Below are positions 46,558 through 53,557 of a stretch of 62,404 nucleotides of DNA, in pieces; the first letter of the stretch is position 1, and each line of letters starts with the position of its first letter. The stretch is taken from positions 1-62,404 of the forward strand of contig CALVCQ010000009.1 in assembly GCA_944326115.1 (NCBI GenBank). Direction: 5' to 3'. The notes under the pieces were generated by a model that worked only from the letters and a program-made list of their open reading frames with translations, did no database searches and was not told where the DNA came from. The translations under genes and the position numbers were made by a program. Source of the DNA: Candidatus Gastranaerophilales bacterium (GTDB lineage: Bacteria > Cyanobacteriota > Vampirovibrionia > Gastranaerophilales > Gastranaerophilaceae).

Positions 46558-47211
46558 ATGATTAAGGATAGCGAATTTCAGAGTATAAATTTTGACAATA
46601 AACTGTATTTTGTAGGAATGTCACTGGGTTCTTGTTCTACAAACGAAACCGGCGTAGCGATTATTGACAAAAATTTAAATATTTTAACGCTGGATAAATT
46701 GTTTTCTATGGAAGATATCAGATTCTTTTTTAAGAGAATGGTGGGAAAACAAAATTCCATAATCAATATAGCTCTTCCTGAAAATCCGCAGATGTTGAAT
46801 GCAAAATGGAAACTGTTATCAAGGGAATATCAATTAATACAGAGTTGTGACCTAATTAATCGTGATAGTGATTGGATACAAAGATATTCACACAGAGGCT
46901 GTGATCTTTTTAAAGAATTAAAAGAACATGGAATTGATATATTCAGATATGACATACATGAATTAAAAGCTTCTTTTGGATTATCCGGTGTCTACAAAGA
47001 CCGCTCTCCGGTTGATTGCAAAGCCTTGCAAAGCGCATTAAAGTATCGTTTTAAATTCAAAGAATTGCCTTCCAACATGCTCCCTGTTTCACAATTGGAA
47101 GCTATTTTAGGAGCTTATCTTGGCATAATTATGGCAACAAATAAGACAGAATATAATGCAAAAATAAAGGCTACATATAATGATATAAGTATGATAGGAC
47201 TGGATATTTAA
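46558..47211 (+). CDS. Possible RNase H-like (DUF429-type) protein
   Basis: A 217-aa protein starting YFVGMSLGSCSTNETGVAIIDKN, the kind of strand with turn seen at the start of RNase H-like folds, and with IINIALPENP, a C-terminal DRSPVDCKALQSALKYR and an ILGAYLGI helix reminiscent of DUF429 predicted nucleases. The first acidic residue of the DUF429 active site is not clear. Moderate to low confidence in the family. Confidence 0.45.
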   Translation: MIKDSEFQSINFDNKLYFVGMSLGSCSTNETGVAIIDKNLNILTLDKLFSMEDIRFFFKRMVGKQNSIINIALPENPQMLNAKWKLLSREYQLIQSCDLINRDSDWIQRYSHRGCDLFKELKEHGIDIFRYDIHELKASFGLSGVYKDRSPVDCKALQSALKYRFKFKELPSNMLPVSQLEAILGAYLGIIMATNKTEYNAKIKATYNDISMIGLDI

Positions 47212-47293
47212 TTTTTTATTAAAAAAGTATTTGAAATTTATTTTGTCTGTGTTAATATAATTCTTGTCGCAAAAGACAAAACGTGAAGACTAT

Positions 47294-47321
47294 TTGACAT
47301 TGTATTTGTGAAAAATATAAG
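47294..47321 (+). promoter_or_regulatory. Candidate promoter upstream of the tRNA-Ala repeats
   Basis: TTGACA, a 16-bp spacer and TATAAG. It lies about 290 bases before tRNA-Ala and would transcribe the three 87-bp repeats into the tRNA precursor. Confidence 0.45.
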
Positions 47322-47370
47322 TTGTAAAAGTTTTCTATTTGATTATAGTAACACTTGTGTTTCTTATATC

Positions 47371-47627
47371 CGTAAAGCGCAAGCTTTACAACTTGAAATT
47401 AAGCACCTGTTGCAGGTGTGGATATAACCAAAAACTCGTGGGGGTTTAGCTCACGCCCGTAAAGCGCAAGCTTTACAACTTGAAATTAAGCACCTGTCGC
47501 AGGTGCGGATATAACCAAAAACTCGTGGGGGTTTAGCTCACGCCCGTAAAGCGCAAGCTTTACAACTTGAAATTAAGCACCTGTCGCAGGTGCGGATATA
47601 ACCAAAAACTCGTGGGGGTTTAGCTCA
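47371..47627 (+). repeat. Three tandem 87-bp units ending in the 5' part of tRNA-Ala
   Basis: The unit begins CCGTAAAGCGC, contains hairpins GTAAAGCGCAAGCTTTAC and GCACCTGTCGCAGGTGC, and ends with GGGGGTTTAGCTCA. In the last unit those 14 bases are the first 14 of tRNA-Ala. GGGGG starts at 47440, 47527 and 47614, exactly 87 apart. Copies 2 and 3 are almost identical; copy 1 differs at two positions in the second hairpin. Confidence 0.9.
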
Positions 47628-47689
47628 GCTGGTAGAGCACCTGCTTTGCACGCAGGGGGTCAGGAGTTCGAATCTCCTAACCTCCACCA
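47614..47689 (+). tRNA. tRNA-Ala (anticodon TGC)
   Basis: Full cloverleaf: acceptor GGGGGTT / AACCTCC, D arm GCTC...GAGC, anticodon arm CCTGC-TTTGCAC-GCAGG, T arm with GTTCGAATC, and an encoded CCA at 47687-47689. A terminator follows. The 3' acceptor also encodes, on the other strand, the end of a serine recombinase remnant. Confidence 0.97.
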
Positions 47690-47832
47690 TTCAAATCAAA
47701 TTCGAACACCGTTGAATCACTAATATTTACGGTGTTTTTTCGCTTTTCTCCGCTGTAATTGTATGCAATAATTATTTTGTCATCATAGACTTTTATTTCA
47801 TGAACAAAAGTATTTATGAATATTTTTTCTTT
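47677..47832 (-). pseudogene. C-terminal remnant of a large serine recombinase
   Basis: Reading the minus strand gives 51 residues in one frame: FINTFVHEIKVYDDKIIIAY then NYSGEKRKNTV and a short tail ending NGGG. The I-N-x-x-x-x-x-I-x-V-Y-D-D-K-I-x-I-x-Y-N pattern is typical of the end of large serine integrases. A stop codon lies just upstream of the first visible residue, so only the tail is left. Its own stop (TAG, 47677-47679) falls in the tRNA-Ala acceptor stem, indicating a former attachment junction here. Confidence 0.65.
47705..47740 (+). terminator. Terminator after tRNA-Ala
   Basis: An 8-bp stem AACACCGT / ACGGTGTT followed by a T-run. It lies inside the recombinase remnant, on the opposite strand. 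Confidence 0.7.
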
Positions 47833-47916
47833 TTATTAGAAATATCTTTTTATTGTTATTATTTAGATATTTATCAGATTATTTGCTATTTATTTTTAAC
47901 TATAATTTACTAATTT

Positions 47917-48408
47917 TTATGCATTTTTGCAATTTATTTTATAATTTCTTATTTTAAACCAGATAATCAAAGATAAATAACAAATAAATACTCCGCCCAA
48001 ACCAAATAGAGAATGCACAATAAAAACAAATGGCAAATCTTTGATACTGTATAAAAATGTTTCAGCAGAAAATAGCAAAATTATTATAATATCGGTTATA
48101 CAAGCAAAAAACAAAACTTTATTTCTAAAGTTTTGGTTGTGAGCTATCTTTTCAAAGAAATTATGAATATACAAATTATTTTTGTTTAATATATAAATCA
48201 AAGGAAAAATACACAATTTAAAAATAAAAAATACAAGCAAAATACAGAGCAGAAAAACAATAAAAAAATTATCTCCCCAAACAATTTTTCCATTAGAGTA
48301 TTTTTCAAAAGATATAAACAAAACAATTAAATAAAATAACAATATAGAAGAAGCTGGTGTTAATAATAAATTCAGAAATAAAAATAAAATACAACCCAAT
48401 TTTTTCAT
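47917..48408 (-). CDS. 4-TM candidate immunity protein (third of three)
   Basis: A 163-aa protein, almost entirely hydrophobic with four predicted TM helices. Its C-terminus GGVFICYLSLIIWFKIRNYK is nearly identical to the ends of the proteins at 49256 and 49810, both in protein and in DNA, while the N-terminal parts diverge. It directly follows the orphan toxin-like cassette at 48463-49269, the position of an immunity gene. Immunity function is inferred from architecture only. Confidence 0.65.
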   Translation of the reverse strand: MKKLGCILFLFLNLLLTPASSILLFYLIVLFISFEKYSNGKIVWGDNFFIVFLLCILLVFFIFKLCIFPLIYILNKNNLYIHNFFEKIAHNQNFRNKVLFFACITDIIIILLFSAETFLYSIKDLPFVFIVHSLFGLGGVFICYLSLIIWFKIRNYKINCKNA

Positions 48409-48462
48409 AAATAAATAATATCAAACAGGGATATAAAATACCATATATCCCTGCTTATATTT

Positions 48463-49269
48463 TTAGTAATTAATCCATTCATTCTTTGGTATTTTTAAAA
48501 CAGCTATATTGTAATAAGGCTCGAGTTTCCCTATATCTTGGTATACTCCACCCTTTTTTACGAGAGGGTCATTCTCGAATTTGTTAAAGTCATATGTATC
48601 TATAACTAAAGCATATAAATTGTCATTGGAGTCAAGTTTAATGTTAATGATGTCTGCGTAGTGATATGCACTTCTTAAATTTCCCTGTTCAAATGATAAA
48701 CTTGTATCTTCAATTTTTCTGTTATTCAAAAGATCTTCTTTTCTATTAGAAATTAAAGTTCTAAAACTGTTTTCTCTTGTAATAGCTTTAGATACAGAAC
48801 TTTGTTCATTGTATAAAACGCCTTTTGTTTCACTTGTTCCTATTTGTTTTAGTAATTTATCTCTGACAAATAATTCTAAATTGCGGTTATTTAAATCAGA
48901 AACTTTTTCATATATTCTGCCGTTTTTATTAATATATTCTTTTGCAGCTGTACTTGAAAATTTACTTGCAGCAATTTCATAGAAAGCAGCACCATCTTTT
49001 TGATTTTTGTATTTACCATAGACTTGAACAGCCTTATCAAATATAGGTTTTGGAGTATATTTGATAGCAATTGTTTCTATCTTTTTATATATTGTACTAA
49101 TATCTTTTCTTATATTGTCAATCTGTAGTTCTATCCTCTGTATAACAGAAGCACTAATCGTATCAATATTTAACGCTTCTATCTTGTCTATCAGCCTGTA
49201 AACATCATACTCTGTCCTTGCAAGTTTGTTCTCTAATGTGTTCAGTTCCTTGTCTTTATTCTCTTTCAT
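48463..49269 (-). CDS. Orphan toxin cassette sharing the MuF-toxin linker
   Basis: A 268-aa reading with no MuF domain. Residues 1-33 (MKENKDKELNTLENKLARTE onward) repeat the linker of the gene at 50328 almost base for base, then diverge. The C-terminal 150 residues align in outline with that protein: EYINKNGR/K, KVSDL-x-N-x-NL, a Y-A-x-V-x-D-T-x-D-x-N strand and a terminal Y-Y strand. The start has no good ribosome site, as expected for a silent cassette activated by recombination. Toxicity is inferred; no known nuclease motif is visible. Confidence 0.65.
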   Translation of the reverse strand: MKENKDKELNTLENKLARTEYDVYRLIDKIEALNIDTISASVIQRIELQIDNIRKDISTIYKKIETIAIKYTPKPIFDKAVQVYGKYKNQKDGAAFYEIAASKFSSTAAKEYINKNGRIYEKVSDLNNRNLELFVRDKLLKQIGTSETKGVLYNEQSSVSKAITRENSFRTLISNRKEDLLNNRKIEDTSLSFEQGNLRSAYHYADIINIKLDSNDNLYALVIDTYDFNKFENDPLVKKGGVYQDIGKLEPYYNIAVLKIPKNEWINY

Positions 49270-49747
49270 CAGTCTTTCTATGCTTTTTTATTTTAAACCA
49301 GATAATCAAAGACAAATAACAAATAAATACTCCGCCAAATGACAAAATATAAAAAAATAGTATATAAAAATTAAATTTTTGCCACATATATATGAAAATA
49401 AAGTCAATTAACAAAGCCAATGAAAGTATTGAGATAATATATTTTTTATTGAAAAATTTCTCTAAGTTTTTCTTTTTTGTAATAGATAAGTATAAAAACG
49501 GAAATAAAAAGAGCTTTCCTATTGCCAAAATTTCCATAAAAATAAAAAAAACAATTAATAATATATTAGAAACAGGCTGAGATGGCGATATCAACAAAAA
49601 TAAAATTGCTAAATTTCCGATTATCCAAATTATATTACTGCTTAATATTATATTCAAAATAATAAATGAAAAAATTAATAAGGAATGTTTTATAAAATTC
49701 ATAATAACAAAGAAGAGTCTTTTTTTATACTCTTCTTTGTTTTGCAA
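49256..49747 (-). CDS. 4-TM candidate immunity protein (second of three)
   Basis: A 163-aa protein with about four TM helices and the shared end GGVFICYLSLIIWFKIKK. It has no toxin-like gene directly before it. Its last codons (HRKTDERE) are the toxin linker read in another frame, so its 3' end runs into the linker homology of the orphan cassette with 14 bases overlap. This suggests cassette joining by recombination, leaving an unpaired immunity gene. Confidence 0.65.
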   Translation of the reverse strand: MQNKEEYKKRLFFVIMNFIKHSLLIFSFIILNIILSSNIIWIIGNLAILFLLISPSQPVSNILLIVFFIFMEILAIGKLFLFPFLYLSITKKKNLEKFFNKKYIISILSLALLIDFIFIYMWQKFNFYILFFYILSFGGVFICYLSLIIWFKIKKHRKTDERE

Positions 49748-49809
49748 AATTATTTGTTCTTAATAAAGTAAGTAGGGTGGGCAAAACGTAGTGTGCCCAC
49801 ATGCTATTA

Positions 49810-50274
49810 TCATGATTTATTTATCAAATTTCTTATTTTAAACCAGATAATCAGAGATAAATAACAGATAAAAACTCCACCAAAACAAAACAAGTTTACA
49901 AAAGACATATAATTCAAACAAGTTATATGAATGTAACTATATGCTATGCTAAAATCAAGAATAATTGCGAATATAAGAATTTCAACAGCTAAGTGTTTAT
50001 CCATCCTGATTTTTTCTAAATAATCAAATATAAAATTGCTTTTAGAAAGTTTTTTATATAAATAAGGAAATATACATATTTTACTTATTAAAGTAAGTAA
50101 CATATTAATAATCCACAAACATACAAGAATATAAAAACCCACACCTTGACTTATCGGAATAGAAGATAAATCAGCAAATCCTATTATCAATAGTATGGTA
50201 AATATTATAGAAGGTAAAATATTACTGCTAATAAGCAGATTAATTAATAAAATAAATACAACTTTGCAATTCAT
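49810..50274 (-). CDS. 4-TM candidate immunity protein (first of three)
   Basis: A 154-aa hydrophobic protein with four to five TM helices and the conserved end GGVFICYLSLIIWFKIRN. It starts 53 bp after the interrupted MuF-toxin gene and is the natural candidate to protect against it. A membrane immunity protein usually implies a toxin acting at or across the inner membrane, as with colicin immunity proteins; that is inference. Confidence 0.7.
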   Translation of the reverse strand: MNCKVVFILLINLLISSNILPSIIFTILLIIGFADLSSIPISQGVGFYILVCLWIINMLLTLISKICIFPYLYKKLSKSNFIFDYLEKIRMDKHLAVEILIFAIILDFSIAYSYIHITCLNYMSFVNLFCFGGVFICYLSLIIWFKIRNLINKS

Positions 50275-50327
50275 AAAGAAAATATATCAGACAAGGTTAT
50301 TTAAAACAACCTTGCCTGATAAAGCAG

Positions 50328-51146
50328 CTATTCTTTAAAATACGTTGAAACAGGTTCAGCTATTTCTACAAGTACGTAATAATTTTCTATTGCTCCGGCT
50401 TCTTGTAAGTCTCTGGGATATTTTACCCACCATTGATTCGGATTGTAATCAACTGTATCCAATACCGTTGCATATAGAATCCCATTTTTAACATGAACAT
50501 TTAATATATCACAGCCGTTAATTGATAAAAAATTATTCCAATTCCCACCTAAAAAAGCTGAAATTTTTGGTATTGTTTCCCCATTTTGTAATCTTTCTTT
50601 GTTCGCATTAATTATACTTTTAAATTTCAAAGAATTACTAAGAGATTTAGACAGAGAACTATTAGAATACAAATGTATGCCTCGGGATTCTTGTTTTTGA
50701 ATTTGAGAATGTAGCTTATTTTTTACACTTTTTCGCAAATTTTCATTTTTCAAATCCGAAACTTTGTTAACCATTTTCCCGTTTTTATTAATATATTCTA
50801 ATCCTCTCTTGAATTTACTCGATGCTAAAACCCAAAGTGCAGCAGCATCTTTTGCTGAAAAAGAACCTGCAGCAACTAGCCCATCAACTACGATTTTTTC
50901 TGCTTTGAGTTTTTTACTTAATCCTTTATACTCATTTAAATACTCACTGATTGATTTTTTAATTTGCTCTACTTCTCTTTCAATCTTCTGTATCACAAAC
51001 TTGTCAATCGTATCTCTTGTCAGTGCTTCAATCTTGTCTATCAGCCTGTAAACATCATACTCGGTTCTTGCAAGTTTGTTCTCTAATGTGTTCAGTTCAG
51101 TATCTTTGTTCTCTTTCATCAGTCTTTCTATCTGATCTCTCAGCAC
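50328..51146 (-). CDS. Linker and C-terminal toxin-like domain of an interrupted MuF polymorphic toxin
   Basis: The frame is open upstream to 51266, where it begins CRCKVEEI, the second half of the MuF HPNCRC motif; a GTG at 51146 is the first start codon after a long E/K coiled-coil segment. Joined to the fragment at 51273-51506 without the R3 element it would give a protein of about 364 aa. The linker (LENKLARTEYDVYRLIDKIE) is shared with the orphan cassette at 48463. The C-terminal about 170 residues form the variable domain (EYINKNGK, YATVLDTVDYN, ENYYVLVEIAE). No catalytic motif is recognised. As it stands, translation from the MuF start stops at 51273. Confidence 0.7.
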   Translation of the reverse strand: MLRDQIERLMKENKDTELNTLENKLARTEYDVYRLIDKIEALTRDTIDKFVIQKIEREVEQIKKSISEYLNEYKGLSKKLKAEKIVVDGLVAAGSFSAKDAAALWVLASSKFKRGLEYINKNGKMVNKVSDLKNENLRKSVKNKLHSQIQKQESRGIHLYSNSSLSKSLSNSLKFKSIINANKERLQNGETIPKISAFLGGNWNNFLSINGCDILNVHVKNGILYATVLDTVDYNPNQWWVKYPRDLQEAGAIENYYVLVEIAEPVSTYFKE

Positions 51147-51266
51147 ACTTGTGTCTCCAAGAAGTTCATTTGCTTGAAGTTTCAGCTGCTCTATCTCTTC
51201 TTTGTACTCGTTGATTTCCGCTTCTATTTCATCTACTACACTGATTTCTTCAACTTTACAACGGCA

Positions 51267-51350
51267 GCGGAATCAGGCGGGGCTGACTGAAAGGAACGCC
51301 CCATGTGAGCGGAAACGTTGAGTTTTCGCGAACGCCTGTATTCCAAGAGA
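51267..51350 (-). repeat. 84-bp palindromic element R3 inserted in the MuF gene
   Basis: Read on the minus strand it begins TCTCTTGGAATACAGGCG and ends CGCCTGATTCCGC, with an inner stem GGGGC / GCCCC. Removing exactly 84 bp restores CAC-CCT-AAC-TGC-CGT-TGT, coding HPNCRC. Because 84 is a multiple of three the frame is kept, and the only stop inside is one TGA near the 3' end. No target duplication longer than one base is visible. It belongs to the R family (15899, 35892, 62177, 62295). Confidence 0.85.
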
Positions 51351-51506
51351 GTTAGGGTGTGGTCTTGCCGGCACTTCATCTTCATCAAATTCTTTTCCGT
51401 CTAATGCTGCACACTTTTCACACGTGTTTTCGCCAAATTCTGTTATCCATTTATATTTTCTTTTTACGGCATAGCTTACGTGTCCTTTTAATGTAAAATT
51501 CCCCAT
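51273..51506 (-). CDS. N-terminal MuF (phage head morphogenesis, gp7-like) domain fragment
   Basis: Residues 1-52 carry the end of a MuF domain: WITEFGENTCEKCAALDGKEF with C29 and C32, then PARPHPN, normally followed by CRC. Residues 53-77 are encoded by the inserted R3 element and end at its TGA. It starts with a one-base overlap with the upstream stop (TAATG) and a GGAGGT site. Only the last third of a typical MuF domain is present, with no portal or terminase genes nearby, so it is a phage-derived toxin-delivery domain in a decayed prophage. Confidence 0.7.
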   Translation of the reverse strand: MGNFTLKGHVSYAVKRKYKWITEFGENTCEKCAALDGKEFDEDEVPARPHPNSLGIQAFAKTQRFRSHGAFLSVSPA

Positions 51507-51997
51507 TATCTTATACCTCCCAAGTTATTCTGTATTTGATTAAGTAGAGCATTGGTATTTATCTTCTTGTCGCTTGATGTATCAATCAAAGTATTGCTCA
51601 ATGCACCTTTTCGTATAGCATTTTTGATAAGTGAAATATCGTAATGTTTAAAGATTTCATAGATGGCTTTAAATGTTTTTTCTCCAAAGTTTCCATCCTC
51701 TTTCAACGGTTCCAATAAATCTTTGTGCAAGAAATTTAATCCGGTTTGAAAGTCTTTTACAGCCTGTTCTTTTCCGACAGAAAGAACATGATTTCTGATA
51801 AAGCTCGCTATTTCCGTATAATTTTCGTCTAAATTATTTTGTTCATCAGCTACCGGATTTAAAATACTCAGTCTTTCTGTTCTCATTGAATGTAGCCGGT
51901 TTCTCAATTGTTCTTCAAATTTTTGTGTCGGGGTTTTGCTCAAAGCCTGTTCATCCGGAAACAACAGCTTTGATACTGTTTTAAAATCTTTTTCCAT
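51506..51997 (-). CDS. Phage-like protein with peptidoglycan-binding-type motif
   Basis: The start at 51997 has AGGAG 7 bases upstream; the longer reading to 52042 lacks one. The 163-aa protein is helical, with FQTGLNFLHKDLLEPLKEDGNFGEKTFKAI resembling the LQ-x-x-L...DG-x-F/G-x-x-T-x-x-A motif of peptidoglycan-binding domains of phage lysins. There is no catalytic domain. It is coupled by TAATG to the MuF fragment, so it may be part of the toxin delivery or structural unit. Confidence 0.5.
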   Translation of the reverse strand: MEKDFKTVSKLLFPDEQALSKTPTQKFEEQLRNRLHSMRTERLSILNPVADEQNNLDENYTEIASFIRNHVLSVGKEQAVKDFQTGLNFLHKDLLEPLKEDGNFGEKTFKAIYEIFKHYDISLIKNAIRKGALSNTLIDTSSDKKINTNALLNQIQNNLGGIR

Positions 51998-52162
51998 AAA
52001 GTATCTCCTACGGGTTTTGAAGTATATATTTAACTTTTTCATTGTAGCAAAATATTTGTACCCGAATGGATAATAATTTTTGTTAAAAAACTATTGACAA
52101 AAATTTAATTAGAAATTGCAAAATTGCACAATAAGAGTTTGCCAATAAAAACTGAGGTCATA

Positions 52163-52203
52163 TCTAATAAAAAAACGAAAACTCATCGTTTCCGTTTTTT
52201 TAT
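52163..52203. terminator. Imperfect hairpin with T and A runs
   Basis: AAAAACGAAAACTC / CATCGTTTCCGTTTTTTT can pair as a terminator, between the MuF locus (reading away) and the tRNA-Met remnants. Confidence 0.45.
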
Positions 52204-52220
52204 TTTTAAAAATTATAAAT

Positions 52221-52309
52221 AGCATAGACTGGGTTCGACTGAGCGGGCAAAGCCTGCGTATTCAGATTTTTAGCGATAGGGAGGTCACTGGTTTTTACGC
52301 ATGAAAAAA
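52221..52309 (-). repeat. Partial, internally inverted copy of the tRNA-Met 3' end
   Basis: AGCATAGACTGGGTTCGA (52221-52238) duplicates 52311-52328, 90 bases away. The following segment ends in GGGAGGTCACTGG (52279-52291), which is the next part of the tRNA but in inverted orientation. Between them lies a hairpin AGCGGGCAAAGCCTGC. It looks like a duplicated tRNA end in which about 50 bases were flipped around the T loop. Confidence 0.65.
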
Positions 52310-52354
52310 TAGCATAGACTGGGTTCGAACCAGTGACCTCCCGGGTATGAGCCG
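52310..52354 (-). tRNA. 3' half of a split tRNA-Met; attachment site attL
   Basis: From the anticodon loop the strand reads CTCATAC-CCGGG-AGGTC, T arm ACTGG-TTCGAAC-CCAGT, and acceptor CTATGCT-A. The 13-bp core CGGGTATGAGCCG (52342-52354, plus strand) recurs at 61272-61284. Joined to the 5' half there it forms a perfect 74-nt tRNA-Met(CAT). No CCA is encoded. Confidence 0.9.
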
Positions 52355-52460
52355 TGTTCACAGGGTACTGTGGAATGAAATATCAACACTTTCAGCCCTG
52401 TTGAATTAAATACTAACACCATGAATTAACATATTAAATGGACACAATATGGACATGAAA

Positions 52461-53165
52461 TTATCTACTATTATAGATATGCTTATACTTTGTCATTTCG
52501 TCAACATTAGCATATTTAGATAGTTTATTGTAGGTTTCATTCATTAGTTCTGGTGCCATTGTATAATTATTGATTTCTGATAACTTATATTTAATCTCTC
52601 TTGCTAGATTACTGTAATAAGTTACTATGACATTACTCTTTACTGTAACATCTTTAAGAGTGCAATTATCAGAAAATGCTATTACAGAATATACAGGAAT
52701 AGTGTTGTTAATATGCTTTCTAATGGCTCTAATATGCGTTGCATTCTGCATTATTGGGTTATAAAATTTCTCTTTATGGCTTCTCCCTCGACCTACTGGC
52801 AAAGTTTGAGTCCAATATTTGTTATTTTCATTACCGAATATCCAACCGCTGTAATTCTTACTTTCTATTACAAATAGACCTTTGGGGTGGAATAATATAA
52901 CGTCTATTTCAGAAGTTTTGCCATTATCTCTGGGGACATATAAGTTAAACAAGAACTTACAACCCATTGACTCAAAGGATTGTAAATACTGATATAACCT
53001 ATATTCTCCATATTTACCGCTATCACCAAATACAGACCAGTATGAATTTTGTGTATTTCTGTAATAATTACTATTCTTGTATTCGTTATAACGCAATATA
53101 AATCTAATTATAGGTATTGCTATAATAAAGGTTATTATTAGGCTTATTAATATTGTATCTTCCAT
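52461..53165 (-). CDS. NERD-domain protein with N-terminal TM helix
   Basis: A 234-aa protein. A TM helix (about 4-24) precedes a NERD nuclease-related domain whose core is TSEIDVILFHPKGLFVIESKNYSGWIFG, supplying the D and E-x-K of a restriction-type fold. NERD proteins occur on plasmids and in defence-like contexts, and their substrate is usually unknown. It is the outermost left gene of the element and is followed upstream by two small secreted or membrane proteins in the same direction. Confidence 0.8.
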   Translation of the reverse strand: MEDTILISLIITFIIAIPIIRFILRYNEYKNSNYYRNTQNSYWSVFGDSGKYGEYRLYQYLQSFESMGCKFLFNLYVPRDNGKTSEIDVILFHPKGLFVIESKNYSGWIFGNENNKYWTQTLPVGRGRSHKEKFYNPIMQNATHIRAIRKHINNTIPVYSVIAFSDNCTLKDVTVKSNVIVTYYSNLAREIKYKLSEINNYTMAPELMNETYNKLSKYANVDEMTKYKHIYNSR

Positions 53166-53167
53166 AA

Positions 53168-53557
53168 TTATTTTATTATTACCGCAGGAACAGTTTTCAT
53201 GCCTAATTCCCTAGACTGATATTGGTATGTCCCAACTTGTTTAGCACACATTCCTTTTGGTATGTTAATCTTTTGGTCATCATAATAACTTGCCTTTTCA
53301 TCTCCCAATAATAAAACAAGTATCTCATTAGGGTCATATATTGCATTAGGCTGAGTCTTTGCATGTGCAAGTGCCATATTAGGTTCAAGAGTTTGCATTA
53401 TCTGTATTTGTTTAGCACCAGTACACTTGCCTTCTTCCTCAAATATTGTTAATCCAGGATAGCCACTATTACTTGATGAGTTAACTGCTATTCCAAACAA
53501 CACCATTAGTACAAACATTGTAATCATACCTGCTACAAAAATGAAAATGTTTTTCAT
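53168..53557 (-). CDS. Small membrane-anchored hypothetical protein
   Basis: A 129-aa protein with an N-terminal TM or signal anchor (FIFVAGMITMFVLMVLFGIAV). The exported part has two Cys (KCTGAKQIQIMQTL and KGMCAKQVGTYQY) that could pair. It lies 2 bp from the NERD gene and overlaps the gene upstream by 4 bases (ATGA), so the three form an operon. No family recognised. Confidence 0.65.
   Translation of the reverse strand: MKNIFIFVAGMITMFVLMVLFGIAVNSSSNSGYPGLTIFEEEGKCTGAKQIQIMQTLEPNMALAHAKTQPNAIYDPNEILVLLLGDEKASYYDDQKINIPKGMCAKQVGTYQYQSRELGMKTVPAVIIK

Noticed and set aside
47371-47627. CRISPR array
   Set aside because: The repeats are 87 bp, directly adjacent without unique spacers, and contain the tRNA start. 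No cas genes are present.
51273-51506. TGA recoded as an amino acid so that the MuF gene is intact
   Set aside because: TGA ends fliJ normally at 3889-3891, and the TGA here comes from the inserted repeat. Plain interruption is simpler; kept only as a minor alternative.
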